Assembly: GCF_015667795.1 (NCBI RefSeq)
Contig: NZ_JADPEL010000022.1
Coordinates: 1-57,511 of the forward strand
Direction of reading: 5' to 3'
DNA from: Clostridium sp. D53t1_180928_C8
GTDB taxonomy: Bacteria > Bacillota > Clostridia > Clostridiales > Clostridiaceae
DNA length: 57,511 nt
Made by a program: the position numbers and the translations under genes. Under the pieces are notes generated by a model. That model saw only the letters and a list, made by a program, of their open reading frames with translations. It did no database searches and was not told the DNA's origin. Of this stretch, positions 45,466-53,337 are shown one piece after another (position 1 is the stretch's first letter; the number at the start of each line of letters is the position of its first letter).

Positions 45466-46815
45466 ATGGCTTTTGAAGGTTTAGCTGATAAGTTACAAGA
45501 AACGTTTAAGAAACTTAGAGGCAAAGGTAAATTAGGCGAAAAAGATATTAAAGAAGCCATGAGAGAAGTAAAGCTTGCGTTATTAGAAGCTGACGTTAAC
45601 TTCAAGGTTGTAAAAACTTTTGTTAAAAATGTTAGTGAAAAATGTGTTGGTAGTGAAGTTTTAGAAAGCTTAACACCTGCTCAGCAAGTCATCAAGATTG
45701 TTAATGATGAGCTTACAGATCTTATGGGAGGTAGTGAAAGTAAAATCAACTTCTCTAGTGTTGGACCAACTGTTATTATGTTAGTTGGACTTCAAGGAGC
45801 TGGTAAAACCACAATGGCTGGGAAACTTGCACTACAATTAAGAAAAGATAAAAATAAAAAACCTTTATTAGTTGCTTGTGATATATATAGACCAGCAGCA
45901 ATTAAACAATTAGAGGTTGTAGGAAAGCAAATTGACATTCCAGTTTTCCAAATGGGTGATAAAATTAGCCCTGTACAAATTGCCAAAGAAGGTATAAAAT
46001 ACGGTAGGGAAAACGGAAATAATGTTGTAATTATAGATACAGCTGGTAGACTTCATATAGATGAAGAGCTAATGACTGAACTTAAAGATGTAAAGGCTGA
46101 AGTTAATCCTTCAGAAATCTTACTTGTTGTTGACTCAATGACAGGACAAGATGCTGTAAATGTTGCAGAAACCTTTAATGAAGCACTCGATATCTCGGGA
46201 GTTATATTAACAAAACTTGATGGAGATACAAGAGGTGGAGCTGCTTTATCAATTAGACATATGACTCAAAAGCCAATTAAATTTATTGGTGTTGGGGAAA
46301 AGATGAATGATTTTGAAGTATTTCATCCAGATAGAATGTCTAGTAGAATTCTTGGAATGGGAGATGTACTTTCATTAATCGAAAAGGCTCAAGAAGCAAT
46401 TGATGAAAAAGAAGCTAAAGAGTTAGGTCAAAAGATGATGGAAAATGACTTTACTTACGATGATTACTTAACAGCTATGGAGCAAATGAAAAAGTTAGGA
46501 TCATTAAGTAAAATCATGGAGATGATACCAGGAGTACCTAAGGAGATGAAGGATATTGACTTTGATGCTGGTGAAAAACAATTAGCTAGAGTAAAAGCAA
46601 TCATTCATTCAATGACTCCTAAGGAAAGAAAAAATCCAAAACTGATAGTTGGGTCTTCTTCAAGAAAGAAGAGAATAGCTATGGGTTCTGGAACATCATT
46701 ACAAGAAGTTAACAAACTCATAAAAGGACATGATATGATGAGAAAGCAAATGAAGCAGATGAAATCATTGACTAAAAAGTCCAAGAAAGGTTTATTTGGT
46801 AAATTACCTTTTTAA
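45466..46815 (+). CDS. ffh: Signal recognition particle protein Ffh
   Basis: The SRP54 homologue that binds signal sequences and 4.5S/scRNA. An N domain (about residues 1-90), G domain with GLQGAGKTTMAGKLA (about 108-122), DTAGRLH, TKLDGDTRGG, and a methionine-rich M domain (about 330-449) with GSLSKIMEMIPGVP and a C-terminal MMRKQMKQMKS run. It has 449 residues. TAGGAGGG precedes the ATG. It heads the conserved ffh-rpsP-khpA-rimM-trmD-rplS set. Confidence 0.98.
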   Translation: MAFEGLADKLQETFKKLRGKGKLGEKDIKEAMREVKLALLEADVNFKVVKTFVKNVSEKCVGSEVLESLTPAQQVIKIVNDELTDLMGGSESKINFSSVGPTVIMLVGLQGAGKTTMAGKLALQLRKDKNKKPLLVACDIYRPAAIKQLEVVGKQIDIPVFQMGDKISPVQIAKEGIKYGRENGNNVVIIDTAGRLHIDEELMTELKDVKAEVNPSEILLVVDSMTGQDAVNVAETFNEALDISGVILTKLDGDTRGGAALSIRHMTQKPIKFIGVGEKMNDFEVFHPDRMSSRILGMGDVLSLIEKAQEAIDEKEAKELGQKMMENDFTYDDYLTAMEQMKKLGSLSKIMEMIPGVPKEMKDIDFDAGEKQLARVKAIIHSMTPKERKNPKLIVGSSSRKKRIAMGSGTSLQEVNKLIKGHDMMRKQMKQMKSLTKKSKKGLFGKLPF

Positions 46816-46856
46816 GAGTTTATATATAACATAACCCTTTAAAGGAGGTGAAATTA

Positions 46857-47102
46857 ATGGCAGTAAAAATCAGATTAAGAAGAATGGGTGCTAAGAAAGC
46901 TCCTTTCTACAGAGTTGTTGTTGCTGATTCTAGAAGCCCAAGAGATGGAAGATTCATCGAAGAAATCGGGTACTACAATCCAATAACTGAACCAGCTGAA
47001 ATCAAAATCGATGAAGAAAAAGCTACAAAGTGGATTAACAATGGTGCACAACCTACAGACGTAGTTAAGAGACTATTCAACACAGTAGGACTTAACAAGT
47101 AA
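46857..47102 (+). CDS. rpsP: 30S ribosomal protein S16
   Basis: An 81-residue S16 starting [19 protein letters not shown] and containing [20 protein letters not shown], both diagnostic. I use ATG 46857, with AAAGGAGGTG upstream; the GTG at 46848 is part of that ribosome site. It contains markedly more GC-containing codons (ATC, TTC, TAC, AAC) than its neighbours, as expected of a highly expressed ribosomal gene. Confidence 0.98.
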   Translation: MAVKIRLRRMGAKKAPFYRVVVADSRSPRDGRFIEEIGYYNPITEPAEIKIDEEKATKWINNGAQPTDVVKRLFNTVGLNK

Positions 47103-47108
47103 TTTTTG

Positions 47109-47164
47109 GGAGGTGAACTCTGCAAAATACATTACAATTTAGTACATAGTATTTGCAGACTCTT
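47109..47164 (+). promoter_or_regulatory. khpA ribosome site separated from its start by a hairpin
   Basis: A full Shine-Dalgarno GGAGGTGA (47109-47116) is 48 nt from the khpA ATG. Between them, TCTGCAAA-TAC (47119-47130, one bulged A) pairs with GTATTTGCAGA (47149-47159) over 11 bp. Excluding the hairpin, 2 nt before it and 5 nt after it leave an effective spacing of 7 nt, the optimum. Confidence 0.62.
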
Positions 47165-47404
47165 ATGAAAGATTTAGTTGAAATAATTGCTAAATCCCTA
47201 GTGGATAATCCAAATGAAGTTCATGTAAATGAAGTTCAAGGAGAGCAAGACTTAATTCTTGAGTTAAGGGTTGCTCCTGAAGATATGGGTAAGGTAATCG
47301 GTAAGCAAGGTAGAGTAGCGAAAGCTATTAGAACCGTGGTAAAAGCCGCAGCACTAAACGAAAATCAAAAAGTAGTAGTTGAAATTATCGATGTAAAGAG
47401 TTAG
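47165..47404 (+). CDS. khpA: KH-domain RNA-binding protein KhpA
   Basis: A 79-residue single KH-domain protein with the GKVIGKQGRVAKAIRTVVKAA core that contains the RNA-binding GxxG loop (GKQG). KhpA pairs with KhpB/Jag in many Firmicutes to bind RNA and affect cell elongation and sporulation. I use ATG 47165; the TTG at 47153 lies in the paired stem. No normal Shine-Dalgarno stands directly before the ATG; see the hairpin-bridged ribosome site. The stop codon is inside the terminator stem. Confidence 0.94.
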   Translation: MKDLVEIIAKSLVDNPNEVHVNEVQGEQDLILELRVAPEDMGKVIGKQGRVAKAIRTVVKAAALNENQKVVVEIIDVKS

Positions 47405-47426
47405 GAGTTTCCTAACTCTTTTTTTA
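47395..47426 (+). terminator. Intrinsic terminator overlapping the khpA stop codon
   Basis: AAAGAGTTAGG (47395-47405) pairs with CCTAACTCTTT (47411-47421), then more T residues. The TAG stop codon (47402-47404) lies in the 5' arm. Confidence 0.92.
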
Positions 47427-47444
47427 TTCGACAAATATAGCATG

Positions 47445-47475
47445 CCCCTGGGGTGCCTCTGAGGCACCCCAGGGG
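47445..47475. repeat. GC-rich perfect palindrome between khpA and rimM
   Basis: CCCCTGGGGTGCCTC (47445-47459) and GAGGCACCCCAGGGG (47461-47475) are perfect reverse complements separated by one base. Twelve of 15 stem positions are G or C, in a genome below 30% G+C. Each arm itself contains a CCCC-N-GGGG palindrome, so several folds are possible. No T run follows on either strand, so it is not an ordinary terminator. It looks like an inserted intergenic repeat or a protein or nuclease target. Confidence 0.85.
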
Positions 47476-47560
47476 TAAAATAAATAATTTTGCTAAAATA
47501 TAAAAAGTTTGATATAAATAATATAGGAAAAAAATTAAACTAACATAAGAGGTGAAGTTT

Positions 47561-48058
47561 GTGAGTAATAATTTAAAAGTAGGTAAAATAGTAAATACTC
47601 ATGGTTTAAAAGGTGAAGTTAAGGTTATTGCATTAACTGATGATGTAAGAAGATTTGATGATTTAGAGTATGTTTTAATTGATGGTAAAGAAGTTAACAT
47701 AGAGAATTGTAAATATCAAAAGGATAGAGTTATAGTTAAACTTGAAGGGGTAGATAAAATAGAAGATGCAGAAAGACTTAAAGAAAAATTTATGGAAGTA
47801 GAAAGAAAAAATGCAGTTGAGCTTGAAGAAGATTGCTATTTCTTAGCTGATCTAAGAGAATGTACTGTATTTGATACTGAAGGAAAAGAAATCGGTAAGA
47901 TTTATGATGTTATTCAAACTAAAAATAACGATGTATATTGGATAAGAAAACCTAAGGAAATATTAATACCTGTATTAAAAAGAATAGTAGTGGATATTAA
48001 TATAGATGAGAGAAAAATTACAATAAGACCAGTAGGAGAATGGATGGATGAAGATTAG
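47561..48058 (+). CDS. rimM: 16S rRNA maturation factor RimM
   Basis: Assists 30S head assembly by binding S19. The N-terminal domain begins [19 protein letters not shown], and the C-terminal PRC-barrel domain (about residues 90-165) has [18 protein letters not shown] and [11 protein letters not shown] use GTG 47561 after AGAGGTGA, which gives 165 residues; the GTG at 47552 overlaps that site. The last 11 bases overlap trmD, and this coupling is typical. Confidence 0.95.
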   Translation: MSNNLKVGKIVNTHGLKGEVKVIALTDDVRRFDDLEYVLIDGKEVNIENCKYQKDRVIVKLEGVDKIEDAERLKEKFMEVERKNAVELEEDCYFLADLRECTVFDTEGKEIGKIYDVIQTKNNDVYWIRKPKEILIPVLKRIVVDINIDERKITIRPVGEWMDED

Positions 48059-48761
48059 TATTCTAACTCTATTCCCTGAGATGTTTAATATTTTTAATCA
48101 TAGTATAATAGGAAAGGCTCAAGAAAAAGGGTTAATTTCAATTGATACTTTAAATATAAGAGATTATACATTGAATAAGCATAAGAAAGTTGATGATTAT
48201 CCTTATGGAGGTGGAGCTGGAATGGTAATGGCGGCTCAACCTGTAGTAGACTCTATAAGAGCTTGTAGAGAAAATAATAAAGGTAAGGTAATTTTCTTAG
48301 GACCAAAGGGAAAAACCTTTAATCAAGAATTGGCAACAGAGTTATCTAAAGAAGAAAATCTTATTTTTCTTTGTGGACATTATGAAGGAATAGATGAAAG
48401 AGCTTTTAAGGAGGTTGATATGGAAATTTCCTTAGGTGATTTTGTATTAACTGGTGGAGAAATGGCAGCAATACCTGTTATTGATTCTATTTTAAGGTTA
48501 GTACCAGGGGTATTAAATAAGTCTGAAAGTCACGAAGATGAGTCTTTTTCTGATGGTTTATTAGAATATCCACAATATACTAGGCCTGAAATTTTTGAGG
48601 GAGAAAGCGTGCCTGCAGTATTATTATCAGGACATCATGAGAATATAAGAAAATGGAGAAGGTTACAATCACTTGAAGTTACAAGGGAAAGAAGACCAGA
48701 TTTATATAAGGATATAATACTGACAAAAGAGGACAAAAAATTATTAAATAGCAAAAAATAA
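48048..48761 (+). CDS. trmD: tRNA guanine-37 N1-methyltransferase TrmD
   Basis: Makes m1G37 in tRNAs reading CNN codons, which prevents +1 frameshifts. A SPOUT-class enzyme of 237 residues, with [15 protein letters not shown] (about residues 44-58), the trefoil-knot SAM site [13 protein letters not shown] and the [12 protein letters not shown] motif (about 130-141). It overlaps rimM by 11 bases. rplS follows from its own promoter. Confidence 0.97.
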   Translation: MKISILTLFPEMFNIFNHSIIGKAQEKGLISIDTLNIRDYTLNKHKKVDDYPYGGGAGMVMAAQPVVDSIRACRENNKGKVIFLGPKGKTFNQELATELSKEENLIFLCGHYEGIDERAFKEVDMEISLGDFVLTGGEMAAIPVIDSILRLVPGVLNKSESHEDESFSDGLLEYPQYTRPEIFEGESVPAVLLSGHHENIRKWRRLQSLEVTRERRPDLYKDIILTKEDKKLLNSKK

Positions 48762-48765
48762 TAAC

Positions 48766-48794
48766 TTGAAATATAAAAAAACTTATGTTACAAT
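48766..48794 (+). promoter_or_regulatory. Sigma-A promoter of rplS
   Basis: TTGAAA (48766-48771) and TACAAT (48789-48794) with a 17-bp spacer, starting just after the trmD stop. Confidence 0.75.
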
Positions 48795-48800
48795 AAATTT

Positions 48801-48862
48801 TGTGCTAGTACGGGCGTTCCGCTGTCAAAGTATTTGTTAAGAGCGTCAATTATCAATTTAGG
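48801..48862 (+). ncRNA. Ribosomal protein L19 leader (autoregulatory 5' UTR)
   Basis: The roughly 70-nt leader between the rplS promoter and its ribosome site contains GGGCGTTCCGCTG near 48814-48826 and GAGCGTC near 48841-48847. These resemble the conserved blocks of the Firmicute L19 leader, in which excess L19 represses its own mRNA. The base composition is unusually balanced for this genome. The match is from memory of the consensus and was not computed. Confidence 0.55.
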
Positions 48863-48874
48863 AGGGAATGCACG

Positions 48875-49225
48875 ATGAACGAAATATTAAGAGCTATAGA
48901 AGCAGAACAAATGAGAAATGACTTACCAAACTTCAATGTTGGGGATAACGTTAAATTACACGTTAAAGTTAAAGAAGGTAACAGAGAAAGAATTCAAATG
49001 TTCGAAGGTACTGTTATTAAGAGACAAAACGGTGGTTTAAGAGAAACTTTCACAGTAAGAAGACTTGCTTACGGTGTTGGAGTTGAAAGAACTTTCCCAG
49101 TTAACTCACCAATCATCGAAAAGATGGAAGTTACAAGAAGAGGTAAAGTAAGAAGAGCTAAGTTATTCTACTTAAGAGATAGAGTAGGTAAGGCTGCTAA
49201 AGTTAAGGAATTATTAACTAGATAA
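48875..49225 (+). CDS. rplS: 50S ribosomal protein L19
   Basis: A 116-residue L19 with [40 protein letters not shown] and [20 protein letters not shown], which matches the family throughout. AGGAGGG lies 8 nt before the ATG. Codon use shows the high-expression bias seen in rpsP. It has its own promoter, structured leader and terminator, so it can be set independently of trmD. Confidence 0.98.
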   Translation: MNEILRAIEAEQMRNDLPNFNVGDNVKLHVKVKEGNRERIQMFEGTVIKRQNGGLRETFTVRRLAYGVGVERTFPVNSPIIEKMEVTRRGKVRRAKLFYLRDRVGKAAKVKELLTR

Positions 49226-49246
49226 TTAAAAGTTAATAAAGATATG

Positions 49247-49273
49247 AAGGGACTTAGTATTAAGTCCCTTTTT
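49247..49273 (+). terminator. Intrinsic terminator of rplS
   Basis: AAGGGACTTA (49247-49256) pairs with TAAGTCCCTT (49261-49270), then TTT. Confidence 0.92.
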
Positions 49274-49484
49274 GTTTGCAATAATATAAATATGATAATA
49301 ATTAAAATATATTGCGAAGTAATATATTAAAGGTTAATAGAAAATGGGTAATTAAAGGATGAAACTCCTTAGGAAGTTTCTAAAAATATATGTTTAAAAA
49401 GCTATTATAGCAGTTTGAATCTTAATTATCTATTGCTAATTATGAATTACGTTAGTTCGCAATTTACATAAAGGAGGATGTATT
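49274..49484. other. Intergenic region upstream of rbgA
   Basis: No gene is visible. It contains small hairpins such as GAAACT/AGTTTC (near 49362-49381) and GCTAT/ATAGC (near 49400-49410). No promoter meets consensus spacing convincingly. Confidence 0.4.
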
Positions 49485-50438
49485 ATGGCTACAATAAACT
49501 GGTTCCCTGGGCATATGAAGAAGACAAAGAGGGAAATAGAAGATAATTTAAAGCTAGTTGATGCTGTAATAGAAATTAGAGATGCTAGAATTCCAAGAAG
49601 TTCTGCAAATCCAGATATAGATAAGCTTTGCTCAGGAAAACCAAGAATAATATTATTAAATAAAAGTGATTTAACAGAAGCAAAGGTTACTAAAAGTTGG
49701 ATAGATGAATTATCTAATGAAAATGTTAAAGTTTTAGAAGTTAACTGTTTAAAAGGTCAAGGATTACAACAAATAAAACCAGCACTTTTAGAATTATTAA
49801 AAGAAAAGCATGATAGAGCTAAAGCTAAGGGCTTAGTTAAATTTATGATGAGGGTAATGGTAGTTGGAGTTCCTAACTGCGGTAAATCAACATTCATAAA
49901 TAAAATGGCAAGAAATAATATTGCTAAAACTGGGGATAGAGCAGGTGTTACTAAGAGTAAACAATGGATAAAGACAGCTCTTGATATGGAAATGTTAGAT
50001 ACTCCAGGAGTATTATGGCCTAAATTTGAAGATGAAAGAACAGCTTTAAACTTAGCATTTACAGGTGCCATTAAGGATGAAATTATGGATATAGAAGAAT
50101 TAGCACTTAAGCTAGTTGAAAGACTTCAAGAATATTATCCAGATAGATTAATGGAAAGATTTGGAATAGAGGAAATACTTGAAAACCCATTAGATAACCT
50201 TGATGCTATTGCTAGAAAAAGAGGTTGCATAATGGCTCGTAATGAAATTAATTATAATAGAATCGCTGTTATGCTTATAGATGAGTTTAGAGGTGGAAAG
50301 CTAGGAAAAATTTCTTTAGAGCGTCCTGATGATGTTTTTGAGGAAGTTGAAGTTGTAGAGAAGGAAGAAACGGAAAAAGAAAGAAAAAGAAGAATAAGAA
50401 AAGAAAAGAGAAACGAAAAGAAGAAGGAAAAAAGATAA
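49485..50438 (+). CDS. rbgA: Ribosome biogenesis GTPase RbgA (YlqF)
   Basis: A circularly permuted GTPase needed for late 50S assembly and L16 incorporation. It starts TINWFPGHMKKTKREIE, then NKSDL (about residues 59-63), the P-loop GVPNCGKSTF (about 126-135) and LDTPGVLWP. The C-terminal ANTAR-like helical region ends in an unusually basic Lys/Arg/Glu tail from about residue 295. AAAGGAGG precedes the ATG. The stop overlaps the rnhB start by one base, and the pair is conserved in Firmicutes. Confidence 0.97.
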   Translation: MATINWFPGHMKKTKREIEDNLKLVDAVIEIRDARIPRSSANPDIDKLCSGKPRIILLNKSDLTEAKVTKSWIDELSNENVKVLEVNCLKGQGLQQIKPALLELLKEKHDRAKAKGLVKFMMRVMVVGVPNCGKSTFINKMARNNIAKTGDRAGVTKSKQWIKTALDMEMLDTPGVLWPKFEDERTALNLAFTGAIKDEIMDIEELALKLVERLQEYYPDRLMERFGIEEILENPLDNLDAIARKRGCIMARNEINYNRIAVMLIDEFRGGKLGKISLERPDDVFEEVEVVEKEETEKERKRRIRKEKRNEKKKEKR

Positions 50439-51259
50439 TGGATATATTAACTACTGATATTAGCAAGTTAAGTTTTAAAGAAGTTAAAGAAAAGGTAGAT
50501 GAAATAAATGTAAAGGAATTACTTAATTCATCAACGCTAATTGACATTATTGATATATTAAAAAGTGATAAAAGAAAAAACATTAACAGTTTAGGTGATA
50601 AGATTCAAAAAACTAAAGATACGATTAAAGACGAAATTAAAAGAGTAAGAGTAATGTATAATTTTGATAAGTCTTTTGGAGAGTATAATATTATTGCAGG
50701 TGTAGATGAAGTAGGGAGAGGACCTTTAGCAGGTCCTATAGTATCATGTGCTGTAGTCTTAGATTTAAATGTAATTGATGATGAATTAATTTTGTGGATA
50801 AATGACTCTAAAAAATTAAGTGAAAAGAAAAGAGAAGAATTATCAGAGGTAATTAAAGAAAAAGCATTAGCATATTATATATCTTCTCGTGATGCAAATG
50901 AAATTGATTCAAGAGGAATTGGTGTTTGTAATAATGAGGTTTTCTTAGAGGCTTGTAGTGGTTTAGATATAAAACCAGAATTAGTTTTATCTGATGGATA
51001 TACTGTTAAGGGGATAAAGACACCTAATAAGTCTGTAATTAAAGGTGATACGAAATCAGCATGTATTGCAGCTGCATCAATAGTGGCTAAGGTATATAGG
51101 GATAATTTAATGAAGAAATATGCTGAAAAATATCCTTACTATGGTTTTGAGGAGAATGCTGGTTACGGAACTTCAAAGCATATTGAAGGAATAAAGGCAT
51201 ATGGTCCTACAGAAATACATAGAATGTCGTTTTTAACCAATATTTTATCTAATAACTAG
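50438..51259 (+). CDS. rnhB: Ribonuclease HII
   Basis: Removes ribonucleotides and RNA primers from DNA. The catalytic core starts at AGVDEVGRGPLAGP with Asp90 and Glu91, and further acidic residues lie in LSDGYTVKG (about 188-196) and the GDTKSACIAAASIVAKV block. An N-terminal extension of about 80 residues before the core is usual for Firmicute RnhB, giving 273 residues. It is translationally coupled to rbgA. Its terminator is embedded in the 3' end of the convergent yraN gene. Confidence 0.96.
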   Translation: MDILTTDISKLSFKEVKEKVDEINVKELLNSSTLIDIIDILKSDKRKNINSLGDKIQKTKDTIKDEIKRVRVMYNFDKSFGEYNIIAGVDEVGRGPLAGPIVSCAVVLDLNVIDDELILWINDSKKLSEKKREELSEVIKEKALAYYISSRDANEIDSRGIGVCNNEVFLEACSGLDIKPELVLSDGYTVKGIKTPNKSVIKGDTKSACIAAASIVAKVYRDNLMKKYAEKYPYYGFEENAGYGTSKHIEGIKAYGPTEIHRMSFLTNILSNN

Positions 51260-51303
51260 TAGTTATAATAAAAGTTGGAAGAGATAAAATAAAAGGTATA
51301 TAA

Positions 51304-51675
51304 CTAATAGGTTCTAAATGCATCTTTTAAATGATTTAATTTAAAGGATGCATTTTTGTTATTGAAAATAATTTCAATAACATCATATCTAACATTATAG
51401 TTTTGGTATTTTTTGTATAATAAATAGACTTGAGATAATTTTATAATTTGTTTTTGTTTATTGTAGGTAACAGATTCTATTGGACTTCCAAAGGTATTTG
51501 TATATCTACTTTTTATTTCACAAAAAATTATTATATTATCATTTTCGCAAATTATATCTATTTCACCATATCTATTTCTATAATTCATGTCTAATATTTT
51601 ATAGCCATTAGTAGTTAGAAAATCACTAGCAATAGTTTCACCGTAGGCTCCAATTGCTTTATTATATTTTTTCAT
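51304..51675 (-). CDS. yraN: YraN family (UPF0102) nuclease-like protein
   Basis: A 123-residue protein with the restriction-endonuclease-like core GEIDIICENDNIIIFCEIKSR (acidic residues followed by the E-x-K pair near residues 53-55). The family has a Holliday-junction-resolvase-like fold; its cellular role is not settled. In many clostridia it is co-oriented with rnhB and yifB, but here it is on the opposite strand, convergent with rnhB and divergent from yifB. GGTGAAAA precedes the minus-strand ATG. Confidence 0.92.
   Translation of the reverse strand: MKKYNKAIGAYGETIASDFLTTNGYKILDMNYRNRYGEIDIICENDNIIIFCEIKSRYTNTFGSPIESVTYNKQKQIIKLSQVYLLYKKYQNYNVRYDVIEIIFNNKNASFKLNHLKDAFRTY
51316..51358 (+). 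terminator. Plus-strand terminator of rbgA-rnhB inside the yraN coding end
   Basis: AAATGCATC plus TTTTAAAT (51316-51332) pairs with ATTTAAAG plus GATGCATTT (51339-51355) over 17 bp with one wobble, followed by TTTG. The whole stem lies in the C-terminal codons of yraN on the other strand. No T run is present for the minus strand. Confidence 0.75.
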
Positions 51676-51798
51676 ATTTTCACCTCTATCTATAAATAAT
51701 AGACTTTGAATTTTTTTTTATTCAAATAAGGTTAAATAATTATAACCATGTCAATAATGAAAAAAGTGAATATGGAAAAGGAAGGATTGATATAAAGC

Positions 51799-53322
51799 AT
51801 GGCTTTAGAAATAATTAGTGCTACACATAGAGGGTTAGATGGAGTATTGATAAATGTAGAAGTTGATATAACTAGAGGTATTCCTAGTTTTAATATTGTA
51901 GGATTGCCAGATACGTCAATTAAAGAATCTAAAGAGAGAGTTAGATTAGCTATTGTAAATAGTGGATATGAATTTCCGTTAGGAAGAATTACGATAAATT
52001 TAGCTCCAGCAGATGTGAAAAAAATTGGTAGTCTTTTAGATTTACCAATAGCCTTGGGAATATTAATGGTATCAGGACAAATTCAAGAAAAATCATTAGA
52101 GGATTATATTGTTTTTGGAGAGCTTTCTTTAAATGGTGAGTTAAAAGGCGTTAAAGGTGCAGTGCCGATTATTTTTGAAGGTGATAGTAATAAAAAAAGA
52201 AATTTTATTTTTCCACTTGAGAACTTGAAAGAAATGAGAAGTTTTGTATTAGGAAACTTTTTTCCCTTTAAGACTTTAAATCAAGTAATATCATATATAC
52301 AAAATCAAGATTTACTTCCCTATAACGGTGGGGAAAAGAAAAAGATTAAAGAGGTTTTTATAAATAGATTTGAAGATATAATGGGGCAATATACATCTAA
52401 AAAGGCAATGGAAATTGTAGCAGCAGGTAACCATAATATAATGCTATTTGGATCGCCAGGTTCGGGAAAAACAATGCTAGCAAAGGCATTACCATCAATT
52501 ATGCCTCCTATGACTATAGAAGAGCAGCAAGAAGTAGCAAAAATATATAGCATATCAGGAATGTGGAATGAAGGATATGATATATCAAGACCATTTAGAG
52601 CTCCACATAATACTATAACTAAAACAGCGTTAATTGGAGGAGGTAAGGATATAAAGGCTGGAGAGATAACATTAGCACATAATGGAGTTTTATTTTTAGA
52701 TGAAATATTAGAATTTAAAAAGGAAGTATTAGAACTTTTAAGGCAGCCATTAGAAGAAAAGGTTATAAATATTTCAAGAGTTAAGGAAAACTATACATTA
52801 CCAAGTAATTTTATACTTGTAGGTACATTTAATCCATGTCCTTGTGGGAAGCTACTTGATCATGATTCTGGAGTAATGTGCACATGTAGTGAGTTAGAGA
52901 AAAAGAGATATATAAATAAAATGTCAAGAGCACTTTTGGATAGAATTGATATATTAAATTTTGTTCCGAGAATAAAGTTGAATGAAATAGATGCAAAAAA
53001 AGATAAAATTAATTCTGACAATATGCGACATAATGTAATTTTGGCTAGAGAAATTCAAAAAGAACGATTTAAAGGAACAAAATATAGATATAATTCAGAG
53101 ATTATAGGTAAAGATGTTTTAAATTTGTGTAATATTAGTAGAAATGCAAAAAAAGTTTTAGAAGAGTATTATCGCAAGTATGACATAACACTTAGGGGAT
53201 ATACAAAAATAATAAAGGTAGCTAGGACTATAGCCGATTTGGATTGTAGTGTTGAAATAATGGATTACCATATTATTGAGGCTATAGGCTTTAGAAAAAA
53301 TATTTTCGGAGAAATAATATAG
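51799..53322 (+). CDS. yifB: YifB/ComM family Mg-chelatase-like AAA+ ATPase
   Basis: A 507-residue AAA+ protein with an N-terminal Lon-protease-like fold (about residues 1-170) including GLPDTSIKESKERVR, then Walker A GSPGSGKTML (about 215-224), HNGVLFLDEILEF for Walker B, and a C4-type insertion with CPCG and CTCS. In Gram-negatives ComM is a branch-migration helicase for natural transformation; adjacency to dprA supports a DNA-uptake or recombination link here. GGAAGGA lies about 12 nt before the ATG, a rather long spacing. Confidence 0.94.
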   Translation: MALEIISATHRGLDGVLINVEVDITRGIPSFNIVGLPDTSIKESKERVRLAIVNSGYEFPLGRITINLAPADVKKIGSLLDLPIALGILMVSGQIQEKSLEDYIVFGELSLNGELKGVKGAVPIIFEGDSNKKRNFIFPLENLKEMRSFVLGNFFPFKTLNQVISYIQNQDLLPYNGGEKKKIKEVFINRFEDIMGQYTSKKAMEIVAAGNHNIMLFGSPGSGKTMLAKALPSIMPPMTIEEQQEVAKIYSISGMWNEGYDISRPFRAPHNTITKTALIGGGKDIKAGEITLAHNGVLFLDEILEFKKEVLELLRQPLEEKVINISRVKENYTLPSNFILVGTFNPCPCGKLLDHDSGVMCTCSELEKKRYINKMSRALLDRIDILNFVPRIKLNEIDAKKDKINSDNMRHNVILAREIQKERFKGTKYRYNSEIIGKDVLNLCNISRNAKKVLEEYYRKYDITLRGYTKIIKVARTIADLDCSVEIMDYHIIEAIGFRKNIFGEII

Positions 53323-53337
53323 AGAGGAATTTTAAAT

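Noticed and set aside
47445-47475. The GC-rich palindrome as an ordinary intrinsic terminator
   Set aside because: A good terminator for khpA already stands at 47395-47426 and no T run follows the palindrome on either strand.
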